From positions 1,550,001 through 1,614,000 of the forward strand of contig NZ_CP119107.1 in assembly GCF_029094525.1 (NCBI RefSeq): a stretch of 64,000 bases of DNA, written 5' to 3'. Position 1 is the stretch's first letter. Every line of letters begins with the position of its first letter. The notes beneath the pieces are model-generated. The model had not been told where the DNA came from. It saw nothing but the letters and a program-made list of their open reading frames with translations, and searched no databases. Of this stretch, positions 1 through 9,100 are shown in pieces. This stretch comes from Pullulanibacillus sp. KACC 23026. Its GTDB lineage: Bacteria > Bacillota > Bacilli > Bacillales > Sporolactobacillaceae. The translations under genes were made by a program, and so were the position numbers.

Positions 1-106
1 GCCAAGATGCCGGAATGAGTAACCGTCATAAAAGCAGGAATCGAGCACATAACGTTTAAAGAAGAACGTTTAGTTTGGGAGTGACCAGAAAAAGGAGGCG
101 TCTTGG

Positions 107-613
107 ATGACAAAGCTCGTTTCTCATGTCTTTGGGTTGAGAGATATTAATGTCAATTCGATTGCAAATGGATCGGGTATTTTTATAGGGGAAACCAATG
201 CTAATTATTGGGAAAGTCATGTTAAGGAGAACTTTGGTGTCGGCCATATCACCCACTCGACGACAAGGTCGATGATTGGTGTGGTTCAAGATAATGATCT
301 AAGGGATATGACTCATATTGAAAAAAATACGATAATGAAGCAAAGGTCTACTGGTCCCAATGAATTAAAGGACATAGAGATTAACATCGATGGGGTTCAT
401 ATCAATAATATCGCAATGAGTTCTTCGGTTTCGACTGGGGCGATTGAACAGGATTTGTGGCGTACGACCGTTAAGAATAATTATGGCACGGGTCAATTTT
501 TGGGAATCAATCATGCTGAATCCCTTTTAAATTTGTTAAATGATCAGGATATTGTCGACCAATATAATGATGAGTCAACCAATCAATCCAGTGTTCAAAC
601 ACAGGAAGGTTAA
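107..613 (+). CDS. Tandem GerPA/GerPF-like spore germination protein
   Basis: The 168-residue protein contains two copies of the short GerPA/GerPF-type unit. The first is at about residues 13-64 and has the core NYWESHVKENFGVG; the second is at about residues 89-147 and has DLWRTTVKNNYGTG. Known GerPA and GerPF proteins are single units of about 65-75 residues, made in the mother cell and affecting passage of germinants through the coat. The start follows AAAGGAGGCG at a good distance. A single-unit relative lies downstream at 774-1016, with a terminator between them. The family call is from the repeated N-A/G-N and K-N-x-G-x-G pattern; the fused two-unit arrangement is unusual. Confidence 0.72.
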   Translation: MTKLVSHVFGLRDINVNSIANGSGIFIGETNANYWESHVKENFGVGHITHSTTRSMIGVVQDNDLRDMTHIEKNTIMKQRSTGPNELKDIEINIDGVHINNIAMSSSVSTGAIEQDLWRTTVKNNYGTGQFLGINHAESLLNLLNDQDIVDQYNDESTNQSSVQTQEG

Positions 614-626
614 TGGATTGCCGGTT

Positions 627-669
627 AAAAAAACGTTCCCCTTATCTTAAATGGGAGAACGTTTTTTTT
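627..669 (+). terminator. Intrinsic terminator
   Basis: Arms AACGTTC-CC and GGGAGAACGTT flank a short AT-rich loop and are followed by a T run. It ends the transcript of the tandem GerPA/PF-like gene. Confidence 0.8.
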
Positions 670-773
670 ACTATGACGTAATGTATAAATAGGAGTTATA
701 AAAAAGCCTTTTGCGGACGGTAAAAAAATGTTTTTCTAACCGAATCCTTTCTCAGCAGAAAGAAGGCGGCTAA

Positions 774-1016
774 ATGTCAGTAAACATAAGTATTGGTGCT
801 ATAAATGTGAATGCAGTTTTTAGAAACGGAGCCGTTACCAGTGGTGAGAGCAATATGGGCGGCTGGAGTACACACTCCAAACAGAACTTTGCAAATGGAC
901 AGTATATAGGACTTTCTTATACAAGCTCTATTAATAATGTGCTCGATAGTGATCTGATTGACTCGCCAATTTCAGATAATGATGGGATTCCTTCCAATCA
1001 AAACCAATCGCTTTAA
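774..1016 (+). CDS. GerPA/GerPF-family spore germination protein
   Basis: This 80-residue protein is one GerPA/PF unit: an N-terminal IGAINVNAV strand, then a serine-rich stretch and the HSKQNFANGQYIG core, ending in a polar tail. It is the single-unit counterpart of the gene at 107-613. The start is preceded by AAAGAAGGCGG. Terminators on both sides indicate a monocistronic, probably sporulation-specific transcript; I could not assign a sigma-E or sigma-K promoter with confidence. Confidence 0.72.
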   Translation: MSVNISIGAINVNAVFRNGAVTSGESNMGGWSTHSKQNFANGQYIGLSYTSSINNVLDSDLIDSPISDNDGIPSNQNQSL

Positions 1017-1060
1017 AAGGGTGTCAGGCGCAAATTATGAGTCCTGGCCTCCTTTTTGCT
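1014..1060 (+). terminator. Intrinsic terminator
   Basis: AAAAGGGTGTCAGG pairs imperfectly (two wobbles, one mismatch) with CCTGGCCTCCTTTT, followed by T residues. It closes the second GerPA/PF-like gene. Confidence 0.65.
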
Positions 1061-1245
1061 TTTATAAACGGCAGAGGGTTGCCAATATTTGTCTTCTAAG
1101 CATGAAATTTGTTGATAACTAAGGAAGCTTTTAGTCTATTAAGTGAAAAGGGTTCGTGGTACAATCTTATAGTAAAAGCCTTTTAGCTTTTACAAATATA
1201 AAAGACAAGCCATTGTTCTCGGTTTTTAAAAGGGGGAAATACATA

Positions 1246-1926
1246 ATGGCCTGGAATGACCCGCAAATGCCATCCCGAGTATCACGGCGATCTAGCCGCA
1301 GTAAAGGAAGGCTTTTGAATCTTGCAATAGGAATTGTGATTGTTGCTATTGTAATAGTTGGCGGTATTTTGTTTTATTCGATGATGCATGCGCCGGCAAA
1401 CAGTGCCGAAAGCCACAAAGCATCAGCTACTAAAAGAGTGACTTCTGCTGCTTCATCCAAAGATGGAAATTCAGGGACGGCAAGTTCCAAGGCAGATTCT
1501 GGAGCAAGCAAAACGGATTCGACCCATAAATCGTCAACCGACACGACGACTTCTGCAGATCCATCCGATAAGTCGACTTCATCAAACGATGGGGAAACCG
1601 ACACCACTACGACAAGCAGTGTGTATCACTTCTATGGCGGTGGTCCAAATGGGCCTTGGGAGCCAATTGGAACGGTGCAATCGGAACCGCACACAACAAG
1701 CTATGATTCCAAAAGTGTCGATTGGGCGGAGCAAATTAAAGCTCTTCTTTACGCAACCAATATCAATGATAATGATTATATTCTTTGGCGTCTTGAAAAT
1801 GGTGGGGCCGCTAATATGTCAAAAGGCATTATCAGCACGAAAGAAGCACAAAATGAAAAATATGTGGTCATGCTCCAATGGGTAAAAGACAAAGGCTGGG
1901 TGCCAAAGAGTGTCACAAAAGAATAA
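1246..1926 (+). CDS. yrrS: YrrS-like DUF1510 membrane-anchored protein
   Basis: The start is the ATG after AGGGGGAAAT; a longer reading from GTG 1156 lacks a ribosome site. The protein has a short basic N-terminus, one transmembrane segment (about residues 25-47), a long Ser/Thr/Asp-rich extracellular linker, and a C-terminal DUF1510 domain with YHFYGGGPNGPWEPIGT and a conserved WVKDKGW near the end. The function of YrrS is unknown; in Bacillus subtilis its gene lies beside a penicillin-binding protein gene and upstream of the mtnN transsulfuration operon, and the same order towards mtnN is seen here. A TGG-TACAAT extended -10 at about 1157-1165 is a possible promoter. Confidence 0.82.
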   Translation: MAWNDPQMPSRVSRRSSRSKGRLLNLAIGIVIVAIVIVGGILFYSMMHAPANSAESHKASATKRVTSAASSKDGNSGTASSKADSGASKTDSTHKSSTDTTTSADPSDKSTSSNDGETDTTTTSSVYHFYGGGPNGPWEPIGTVQSEPHTTSYDSKSVDWAEQIKALLYATNINDNDYILWRLENGGAANMSKGIISTKEAQNEKYVVMLQWVKDKGWVPKSVTKE

Positions 1927-1983
1927 GCGATGAACGCACACCAAGTACGGCCTCTGATTCCTTTTATTAATTTTTACTTTATG

Positions 1984-2020
1984 GACGGTTTCTCTTGAAT
2001 TTAAGAGAAATCGTCTTTTT
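1984..2020 (+). terminator. Intrinsic terminator after yrrS
   Basis: A 13-bp stem (1984-1996 with 2003-2015, one G-T wobble) with a 6-base loop is followed by TTTTTGTTT. It separates yrrS from mtnN. Confidence 0.85.
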
Positions 2021-2143
2021 GTTTCTCACATGGCAGTTTCTGTTAGAAAAACCTTTTCAGCTATGATACCCTAAAGAGAAGGATGGGGAGAGCGTTTCCC
2101 CTATGTCCAAAAAGTTGAAATGATAAGTGAGGAAATGATTGTG

Positions 2144-2842
2144 ATGCGAATTGGGATTATCGGAGCAATGGAGGAAGAGGTCCAATTGCTCAAAAACAAA
2201 ATGGATAAGCTGATAACGACAACACTCGCCGGCTGCCACTTTTTTGAAGGCGTTGTGGATGGGAAAGAGGTTGTTCTTCTTCAATCGGGTATTGGCAAAG
2301 TGAATGCGGCAATGGGGGCAGCGCTTCTCATTCAGCAATTTTCACCCAATTATATTATAAATACAGGCTCAGCCGGAGGATTTGACCATAAATTAAAAGT
2401 AGGAGACGTCGTCATCTCGTCAGAAGTTCGTCACCATGATGTCGATGTGACAGCCTTCAATTATGAGTATGGGCAAGTCCCTGGACTTCCTGCTGCGTTC
2501 CTTCCTGATTCTCGTTTGGTTGAGGCAGCCGAAAAAGCGGCAAGATCGTCGCAAGAGGACATTCAGGTCGTAAAGGGTCTTATTGCTACTGGAGATTCTT
2601 TCATGTCCGACCCAGAAAGAGTGGAAGCGGTACGAGCCCATTTTCACGACCTTCAGGCGGTTGAAATGGAAGCCGCAGCGATTGCACAGGTGTGCCACCA
2701 ATTTCAAGTCCCTTTTGTTATTATTCGTGCGCTTTCTGATATTGCAGGAAAAGAATCGCATATTTCATTTGATCAGTTCTTGGAAACCGCAGCGAAGCAT
2801 TCGGCAGAACATATCTTATTGATGTTAAAGGAGTTGGATTAA
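2144..2842 (+). CDS. mtnN: 5'-methylthioadenosine/S-adenosylhomocysteine nucleosidase
   Basis: This enzyme cleaves the glycosidic bond of methylthioadenosine and S-adenosylhomocysteine in the cytoplasm. The start chosen gives the family N-terminus [13 protein letters not shown], with GAGG about 11 bases upstream; earlier in-frame starts only add a poorly placed leader. The 232 residues match the family length. Catalytic residues expected from the family are visible: Glu12, Glu174 in VEMEAAA and Asp199 in RALSDIAG. luxS follows after one base and its ribosome site lies inside the mtnN end, so the two are co-translated and act consecutively (SAH to S-ribosylhomocysteine to homocysteine plus DPD). 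Confidence 0.95.
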   Translation: MRIGIIGAMEEEVQLLKNKMDKLITTTLAGCHFFEGVVDGKEVVLLQSGIGKVNAAMGAALLIQQFSPNYIINTGSAGGFDHKLKVGDVVISSEVRHHDVDVTAFNYEYGQVPGLPAAFLPDSRLVEAAEKAARSSQEDIQVVKGLIATGDSFMSDPERVEAVRAHFHDLQAVEMEAAAIAQVCHQFQVPFVIIRALSDIAGKESHISFDQFLETAAKHSAEHILLMLKELD

Positions 2843-2843
2843 A

Positions 2844-3308
2844 ATGAAAAAAATGAATGTTGAAAGCTTTAATCTTGACCATACAAAAGTAAAAGCGCCT
2901 TATGTGCGTCTAGTCGGCGTTACAGAAGGAAGCCATGGGGATAAAATTTATAAATATGACATTCGCTTTTGTCAGCCAAACCAAGAGCATATGGAGATGA
3001 AAGGGCTCCATTCCATTGAGCATTTAATGGCAGAGAATATCCGGAATCATATGGATAACGTCATTGATATTGGACCAATGGGCTGCCAAACGGGTTTTTA
3101 TTTGGCGATTTTAAACAATGACTCTTATGAGGACGTGTTGGAAGCACTAGAGAAAACATTGAATGACGTCCTTGAAGCTACAGAGGTTCCTGCCTGCAAT
3201 CCGGTTCAATGCGGCTGGGCGGCCAATCACAGCCTTGAAGGGGCAAAAGCGATCGCATCCAAAATGTTAGCAGAAAAAGAAGGTTGGACACAGGTCTTTG
3301 CCGATTAA
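2844..3308 (+). CDS. luxS: S-ribosylhomocysteine lyase, AI-2 precursor synthase
   Basis: LuxS converts S-ribosylhomocysteine to homocysteine and 4,5-dihydroxy-2,3-pentanedione, which cyclises to autoinducer-2. The metal-binding HSIEH (His56, Glu59, His60), Cys81 in [10 protein letters not shown] and Cys123 in CGWAANHS are all present, and 154 residues is the normal length. AAGGAG inside the mtnN end serves as ribosome site. In Bacillus subtilis the place between mtnN and yrhC is held by the reverse transsulfuration genes mccA and mccB; here luxS occupies it and no yrrT-like methyltransferase is present. Confidence 0.96.
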   Translation: MKKMNVESFNLDHTKVKAPYVRLVGVTEGSHGDKIYKYDIRFCQPNQEHMEMKGLHSIEHLMAENIRNHMDNVIDIGPMGCQTGFYLAILNNDSYEDVLEALEKTLNDVLEATEVPACNPVQCGWAANHSLEGAKAIASKMLAEKEGWTQVFAD

Positions 3309-3501
3309 TAAAGAAAAGGGGAGAAGCGTGGAAAGCGAAGGAGACTTGTTCAGGGTCCAGCGAAACACAAATCTCCCTCAAAACTTGAGCGGATTTCTTC
3401 TCAATAGATTGATAAAGTTATGAATGACTCTTTGAAAGGAATCAATTCCCAATGCCATGCCCCCTCAAAACATGATAGAGTGTGAGAGGGAGGTGAGAGG
3501 C

Positions 3502-3741
3502 GTGCACATCCAAGAAAAAGAAATTGAAATGATGAAGAAGAATCGGAATGATTATAAACGATTTAGTTTTATCTTCCTCTATTTAAGCACGTTTTTATAT
3601 ATTGGTTCCCTTTTACCATTTGACGACAAGAGTACACTTAACACAAGCTATTGTATGCTTGCGAGCTGTCTCCTTTTGAGCGTGTCTTTATTTTTTTATA
3701 CATTAATGCGAAGACTCGAAAAAAAATATAAAAATTTGTAG
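3502..3741 (+). CDS. yrhC: YrhC-like small membrane protein
   Basis: A 79-residue protein with two transmembrane segments (about residues 20-38 and 47-68) and a short charged tail. The GTG start is set by GGGAGGTGAG six bases upstream; a longer ATG reading at 3457 has no ribosome site. Length, topology and position downstream of mtnN match the YrhC-like family of Bacillales, whose role is unknown. It ends in a strong terminator and probably belongs to the same transcript as mtnN-luxS. Confidence 0.7.
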   Translation: MHIQEKEIEMMKKNRNDYKRFSFIFLYLSTFLYIGSLLPFDDKSTLNTSYCMLASCLLLSVSLFFYTLMRRLEKKYKNL

Positions 3742-3748
3742 AAAATGG

Positions 3749-3777
3749 AAGGTAGCCATTGAGGCTATCCTTTTTTT
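3749..3777 (+). terminator. Intrinsic terminator after yrhC
   Basis: AAGGTAGCC (3749-3757) and GGCTATCCTT (3763-3772) form a stem with a 5-base loop followed by seven T residues. Confidence 0.9.
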
Positions 3778-4253
3778 GTATTAAAATAAGTGTGAACTTA
3801 AATAGTAGGATATTCCTTTAAAGGAATAAAGGGTTAAGTATTGATTTCTTAAATAAGAGGAGTCGATGACCGCCTTTGATCTTTTTAAAGTTAGAGGCTA
3901 ACTATTTAGGTCATGTTCCTATCCGCTTCTCGTTAGTATAAGACTTGAACAAGTCAACTCGTTTAAAGTGGCTCTCTACCGGCTTTTTGGCAATCTCCCT
4001 TATAAAATTAGTAAACTCGGAGAAAGGTTAAAAAACTGTCGCCGGGTGTTTCATTTTGTTCAAAATGGAATAGGCATATTTAGTGAAGCATTACAAGAAT
4101 TCAAACTGTTTTAAGCGTTTTTATGAGATCCAAACAGCTATTACTTGTTTAGTCAAGTCTTTTGTACTAAAATGGCATAGGTAGCAAGGTAATTTTATTC
4201 ATTATTAACTCTTTTCTTTAAAACTAGAGATGAGCAGTGAGGAGTGTCATTGC
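3778..4253 (+). promoter_or_regulatory. Intergenic region with candidate odhA promoter
   Basis: No gene is seen in these 476 bases. TTGTTT at 4145-4150 and TAAAAT at 4168-4173, spaced by 17 bases, form a candidate sigma-A promoter for odhAB. About 20-40 bases upstream, around 4109-4124, is a weak catabolite-responsive-element-like sequence centred on AAGCG with two mismatches to the consensus. Catabolite repression of odhAB is known in Bacillus subtilis, so the site is plausible but unproven. Confidence 0.4.
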
Positions 4254-7070
4254 ATGGCAACGGAGAGAATGGGAACGGATCCATGGCAAGGGCTTAACGG
4301 TCCAAACCTCGGTTACGTCCAAGATCAATATGATTTGTATCTTGATGATCCATCAGCAGTAGATCCAGAGCTAAAAGCTTTATTTGATCAATTTGGAGCA
4401 CCGCCTTCAGGAGATGTAGCAGCGGCATCCGCTACTGCTAATCAAAGTTATAGTGGTCCAAACGTTGAAAAAGTGTTGGCCGCTGTTAAGCTTATTCAAG
4501 CCATTAGAAAAGATGGCCATCTCATCGCCCAATTTTATCCATTAAATGTGAAAGTCGATCGCGCCAACGGGGTTAAGTTAGAACTCAGCGATTACGGCTT
4601 GACTGAAGATGATTTGAAAAGTATTCCGGCCCAAGTCGTTTATGATAATCCAAACGGCTCAATGCGTCATGCCCTCGATGTGGTTAATCAGCTCAAAAAA
4701 GCCTACACGGGTTATTTGGCTTTCGAGTTTGAACATATTGAAGAAACGGCAGAGCGTGAATGGCTGGAACACAAAATTGAAAGCGGGAACTATTTAAGAT
4801 CATTTGATGCAGAAGAACGCAAGCAGCTGCTTAAGCGTTTGACAGAAGTAGAAGGTCTTGAGAAATTCCTCCACAAAACCTTTGTGGGTCAAAAACGCTT
4901 TTCTATTGAGGGTGTGGACGTTCTCGTTCCAATGCTAGACGAATTAGTGAAAAAGAGCTTAGAGAATAAAACGCGTGATATCGTGATTGGCATGGCTCAC
5001 CGCGGACGTCTTAATGTACTCGCACACGTTGTAGATAAGCCATATAAAAAACTTTTATCTGAATTCAATCACACACCAGAGTCTGAAAAATCAGAGTGGA
5101 CGAACGAAGGCTGGACAGGTGATGTGAAATACCACTTGGGCGGCGTTCGTAAAATTAAAGAAAATGGTCAAGTAGTGGCGCGTGTCACTTTAGCCAACAA
5201 CCCAAGTCATCTTGAATTTGTTAACCCGGTCGTAGAAGGTTATGCACGCGCTTCCCAAGATGATCGATCGAATCCAGGTTATCCTACTCAAGAGGAATCA
5301 CTGGCTTTACCCGTTGTGATTCACGGGGATGCGGCTTTCATTGGAGAAGGGGTTGTTGCTGAAACGCTTAACCTCAGTCAAATTGATGCTTACAAAACAG
5401 GCGGGACCATTAATATTATTGCAAATAATCTTATTGGTTTTACGACGGAAAGCCATCAAGGCCGCTCGACGCGCTACTCCAGTGATTTAGCAAAAGGCTT
5501 TGACATTCCTGTCATCCATGTTAATGCCGATGAACCTGAAGCTTGTCTTTCGGCCATCGACTTAGCCTATGAATATCGTCAACTCTTTAAAAAGGATATT
5601 TTAATTAATTTAGCAGGATACCGTCGTTACGGACACAATGAAATGGACGATCCAATGGCTACCAACCCTGTTTTATACAGCATGGTGAATGCTCATGAAA
5701 CGGTGCGGGTTCTTTATGGCAAAGCCCTTCAAGAATTAGGGGTTGTGGATCAAGCTTATGTGGATCAGTTAGATCAGCAGGTTCAGGACCATCTTCAAGC
5801 TGTCTATGATGAAATTCGCGCAAGTTCCAATGGTCAAGTTGAAGAACTTGAGCCTCCAGCGTCTGTTGCAGATGGATTACCTGCCGTTGATACAACGGTT
5901 CCGGCTGAGGCTTTACAAGAGATAAATGAGAATCTTTTGAAGTGGCCAGAATCCTTTACGGTATATCCTAAGTTAAAACGGATTCTTGAGCGCCGTTCAG
6001 GTGTGTTTGAGAAAAACGGCAAGATTGATTGGGCTCATGCCGAAGCGCTTGCGCTAGCTTCCATTGTAAGTGACGGCACACCGATTCGTTTTACCGGTCA
6101 AGATTCTGAGCGAGGGACTTTTGCTCACCGCCATTTAGTCTTACATGACTCCAAAACAGGGGAAACGTATTCACCTATTCATACCCTGCCAAGTGCAAAA
6201 GCTTCTTTTGCGCTTCATAACAGCCCGCTTTCTGAGGTCGCTGTACTAGGCTTTGAATATGGTTACAATGTGTTTGCACCTGAGACAATGGTCATATGGG
6301 AAGCTCAGTTTGGGGATTTTGCAAACGTCGCTCAAGTGCTGTTTGACCAATTCATCAGCTCTGCCCGTGCAAAATGGGGTCAAAAATCCGGTCTTGTTAT
6401 GCTCTTGCCTCATGGTTTCGAAGGTCAAGGACCCGAGCATTCCAGCGCCCGTCTAGAACGCTTCTTACAGCTTGCTGCAGAGAATAACTGGACTGTGGCT
6501 AATTTGAGCAGTGCAGCTAACTATTTCCACCTATTGCGACGGCAAGCAGCGTTAATGGGTACAGATTATATCCGCCCATTAGTCGTTGTGACACCGAAGA
6601 GTCTTTTGCGTAACCAAGTGGTCGCTTCCAGTCCATCTGAGTTTACAGAAGGAACCTTCCAGCCGGTTATTGAACATCCTGCTGCGAAAGGCACGCTGGC
6701 AGATGTCGAGCGTCTTGTTCTTTCTTCAGGTAAGATGGCAATGGATTTAGCGGCGGATCTAGAAGCATCTGAAGCGGACCATTCATGGGTAAGAATGCTT
6801 CGAGTAGAAGAAATCTATCCTTTTGCAGAAGAGGCTTTATCTGCTCAGTTTAAACGCTTTAAGAATTTAAAAGAGATTGTTTGGGTTCAAGAAGAGCCTA
6901 AGAACATGGGAGCATGGTTCTATATGGAACCAAGACTTAGAGCTTTGGCACCAAAAGGCGTTAACTTATCCTATGTCGGGCGTCCTGACCGTTCAAGCCC
7001 AGCAACTGGTGAACCAGGCATTCATAAGAGTGAACAATCTCGCATCATAAAAGAGGCATTATATCGTTAA
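4254..7070 (+). CDS. odhA: 2-oxoglutarate dehydrogenase E1 component
   Basis: The thiamine-diphosphate-dependent E1 subunit decarboxylates 2-oxoglutarate in the TCA cycle and passes the succinyl group to OdhB. Start 4254 is supported by GTGAGGAG nine bases upstream; the in-frame ATG at 4230 has no ribosome site. The 938 residues match Bacillus E1 length. Recognisable blocks are GPNLGY and YDLYLDDP at the N-terminus, IGMAHRGRLNVLAHV, the cofactor-binding GDAAFIGEGVVAETLN, GYRRYGHNEMDDP, and the transketolase-like part with GFEYGYNVFAPE and EAQFGDFAN. It is followed after 21 bases by odhB; the E3 subunit is encoded elsewhere. Confidence 0.97.
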   Translation: MATERMGTDPWQGLNGPNLGYVQDQYDLYLDDPSAVDPELKALFDQFGAPPSGDVAAASATANQSYSGPNVEKVLAAVKLIQAIRKDGHLIAQFYPLNVKVDRANGVKLELSDYGLTEDDLKSIPAQVVYDNPNGSMRHALDVVNQLKKAYTGYLAFEFEHIEETAEREWLEHKIESGNYLRSFDAEERKQLLKRLTEVEGLEKFLHKTFVGQKRFSIEGVDVLVPMLDELVKKSLENKTRDIVIGMAHRGRLNVLAHVVDKPYKKLLSEFNHTPESEKSEWTNEGWTGDVKYHLGGVRKIKENGQVVARVTLANNPSHLEFVNPVVEGYARASQDDRSNPGYPTQEESLALPVVIHGDAAFIGEGVVAETLNLSQIDAYKTGGTINIIANNLIGFTTESHQGRSTRYSSDLAKGFDIPVIHVNADEPEACLSAIDLAYEYRQLFKKDILINLAGYRRYGHNEMDDPMATNPVLYSMVNAHETVRVLYGKALQELGVVDQAYVDQLDQQVQDHLQAVYDEIRASSNGQVEELEPPASVADGLPAVDTTVPAEALQEINENLLKWPESFTVYPKLKRILERRSGVFEKNGKIDWAHAEALALASIVSDGTPIRFTGQDSERGTFAHRHLVLHDSKTGETYSPIHTLPSAKASFALHNSPLSEVAVLGFEYGYNVFAPETMVIWEAQFGDFANVAQVLFDQFISSARAKWGQKSGLVMLLPHGFEGQGPEHSSARLERFLQLAAENNWTVANLSSAANYFHLLRRQAALMGTDYIRPLVVVTPKSLLRNQVVASSPSEFTEGTFQPVIEHPAAKGTLADVERLVLSSGKMAMDLAADLEASEADHSWVRMLRVEEIYPFAEEALSAQFKRFKNLKEIVWVQEEPKNMGAWFYMEPRLRALAPKGVNLSYVGRPDRSSPATGEPGIHKSEQSRIIKEALYR

Positions 7071-7091
7071 TTAAAAGGGGAGGTTTCTATC

Positions 7092-8345
7092 GTGATCGAA
7101 GTTAAAGTTCCAGAACTCGCAGAATCCATTACAGAAGGTACTGTATCTAAATGGTTGAAAAATGTAGGAGATAAAGTCAATAAAGGCGATGACATTGTTG
7201 AACTTGAGACAGATAAAGTTAATGTTCAGATCAGCGCTGAGGATGAGGGAGTTTTAACTGAGATTAAAGCAGAAGAAGGCGATACAGTTGAAGTCGGTTC
7301 TGTCATCGCAGTGCTTGATCCAAATGCAGCGGCAGGCACAGCCCCAGCTGCCGCAGCACCTGAAGCTCCAAAAGCAGAAACGAAGCAAGAGGCAATTAAA
7401 GCTGAACCTAAAACCGCTGCACCTGCTGCTGAAACCACTGATGATAATGGTCGCACGGTAGCCTCTCCAGCTGCTCGCAAGCTTGCTCGTGAGCTAGGCG
7501 TTAATTTAAATGAAGTTCAAACCAAGGATCCGCTTGGCCGTGTCCGCACTGAAGATATTAAGCAGCATGCTGCAGGCTTAGCGAAAGCTTCTGCACCTGC
7601 TCCAAAGGCTTCGGCTGTGTCAGCCGGTCAAGATGATCCCACTAAGCCAGTTGTGCGTGAGAAAATGACACGCCGGCGCCAAACAATTGCGAAGCGCTTA
7701 GTAGAAGTTCAACATACGGCTGCTATGCTGACTACTTTTAATGAAGTTGATATGACGGCGATCATGGATGTCCGTAATCGTCGCAAAGAGAAGTTCGTGG
7801 AAAAGAACGGTGTTAAATTAGGCTTTATGTCCTTCTTTACAAAAGCTGTTGTTGGCGCACTTAAAGAATTCCCTCTTTTAAATGCTGAAATTCAAGGCGA
7901 TGAGCTTTTAATTAAGAAGTTTTATGATATTGGTGTGGCAGTTTCGACTGACCAAGGTTTAGTTGTTCCGGTTGTTCGTGATGCGGATCGCCTTACATTT
8001 GCCGGTGTTGAGCGGGAAATTGGTGACCTTGCGAAAAAAGCACGTGATAATAAATTAGGCCTTAGTGATCTTCAAGGCGGAACTTTTACGATTACAAATG
8101 GCGGAACATTTGGTTCCCTATTGTCTACACCTATTTTAAATGCACCTCAAGTTGGGATCTTGGGCATGCACTCGATCCAATGGCGTCCAGTGGCTATTGA
8201 TAAAGAACGCATGGAAAATCGCCCAATGATGTATTTAGCGCTTTCCTACGACCATCGTATTGTAGATGGAAAAGAGGCTGTCAGCTTCCTTGTTCGTGTT
8301 AAGCAGCTTCTTGAAGATCCAGAATCTCTTCTTCTTGAAGGTTAA
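7092..8345 (+). CDS. odhB: 2-oxoglutarate dehydrogenase E2, dihydrolipoyl succinyltransferase
   Basis: This is the core acyltransferase of the complex. It starts with GTG behind AAAGGGGAGG. Domain order: a lipoyl domain (about residues 1-76, lipoyl Lys42 in ETDKVNVQ), an Ala/Pro-rich flexible linker, a peripheral subunit-binding domain (about 123-157, [14 protein letters not shown]), a second linker, and the catalytic domain (about 190-417) ending with the conserved [12 protein letters not shown] containing the active-site His and Asp. The 417 residues are the usual length. It shares a transcript with odhA and ends at the strong bidirectional hairpin at 8357-8396. Confidence 0.97.
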   Translation: MIEVKVPELAESITEGTVSKWLKNVGDKVNKGDDIVELETDKVNVQISAEDEGVLTEIKAEEGDTVEVGSVIAVLDPNAAAGTAPAAAAPEAPKAETKQEAIKAEPKTAAPAAETTDDNGRTVASPAARKLARELGVNLNEVQTKDPLGRVRTEDIKQHAAGLAKASAPAPKASAVSAGQDDPTKPVVREKMTRRRQTIAKRLVEVQHTAAMLTTFNEVDMTAIMDVRNRRKEKFVEKNGVKLGFMSFFTKAVVGALKEFPLLNAEIQGDELLIKKFYDIGVAVSTDQGLVVPVVRDADRLTFAGVEREIGDLAKKARDNKLGLSDLQGGTFTITNGGTFGSLLSTPILNAPQVGILGMHSIQWRPVAIDKERMENRPMMYLALSYDHRIVDGKEAVSFLVRVKQLLEDPESLLLEG

Positions 8346-8356
8346 TAATCTATATG

Positions 8357-8396
8357 AAAAAACTGACAAGAGCATTCGCTCTTGTCAGTTTTTTAT
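8357..8396. terminator. Bidirectional terminator between odhB and the channel genes
   Basis: A perfect 13-bp stem (8361-8373 with 8378-8390, loop ATTC) has a T run on the + side and an A run on the other. It can terminate odhAB on the + strand and the OmpA/MotA-like genes on the - strand. Confidence 0.92.
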
Positions 8397-8404
8397 TTAC
8401 ACTT

Positions 8405-9100
8405 TTATCCTTTGCCGGCCAGAACATCATTTATATGGCTTTGCCATTTGTTGTCATCCAGTATAATTTGAAAAGAGATGCGGCGATCCTTGGCCAAGTC
8501 CGAGGAAGTAGTTCCTTTGACAGCCGGTTTATATTTGGAATAACCTGTGACGGCAAGGTATTTGGCATATTGGTCCTCAGCAAGCTTTGGATTGGCTTTT
8601 TGAAGGTAGCGAAGAACAGATAGAGCCCGATCAGTGGACAGGCTCCAGTTGTCATAGGGAATCGAATCCGTATGGCCTTCAATTTGGATAATATAGATAT
8701 AAGGACTCAACTTTTTATCATCTATAATGCTGACGAGACCATCCGCAACACTTTTTAATATTTTTGTACCTTTTGGACTGATGGTAGAACTTGCAGAATC
8801 GAACAAGACGTCCCCTTGTACTGAGATCGTGTTGTTGGGACCGCGCGTAATTTTGTCTCGCCCCACCTGACTCTCCAATTTTTTATCAATGATGTTAGAA
8901 ATTTGTTGTTTGACTTGTGTCGCCTGGGTTAATTGCTTTTTGATTTGGGCCTGCTGATTGGCGTCTGTTATGCTCTTAACAAAGGCAATTATAGTGATGA
9001 ATAGAAAGACAAGGACAACCATGGACATCATGTCGGTAAAAGAAGGCCAGTAATGCTCCCCAGCTTTCTCTCCTTGAAACCGCCACTTAGAGCGCCTCAT
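8405..9100 (-). CDS. OmpA/MotB-type peptidoglycan-binding membrane protein (ZorB-like)
   Basis: The 231-residue protein has one N-terminal transmembrane segment (about residues 20-42) with an acidic residue at its start in WPSFTDMMSM, as in MotB, TolR and ZorB where this Asp carries the ion. A short coiled region leads to a C-terminal OmpA-like domain (about 95-215) with IEGHTDSIPYDNWSLSTDRA and a terminal DRRISFQI, the classical peptidoglycan-binding signature. Its ATG overlaps the stop of the upstream channel gene (ATGA), so the two are translationally coupled and are expected to form one complex. It is not a flagellar stator by sequence of the OmpA part alone; the partner's long coiled tail points to a ZorAB-like machine. 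Confidence 0.82.
   Translation of the reverse strand: MRRSKWRFQGEKAGEHYWPSFTDMMSMVVLVFLFITIIAFVKSITDANQQAQIKKQLTQATQVKQQISNIIDKKLESQVGRDKITRGPNNTISVQGDVLFDSASSTISPKGTKILKSVADGLVSIIDDKKLSPYIYIIQIEGHTDSIPYDNWSLSTDRALSVLRYLQKANPKLAEDQYAKYLAVTGYSKYKPAVKGTTSSDLAKDRRISFQIILDDNKWQSHINDVLAGKG

Noticed and set aside
8354-8623. A + strand frame with a signal-peptide-like start after odhB
   Set aside because: Its first codons are the bidirectional terminator and it then overlaps the well-supported OmpA-domain gene on the other strand; no ribosome site.
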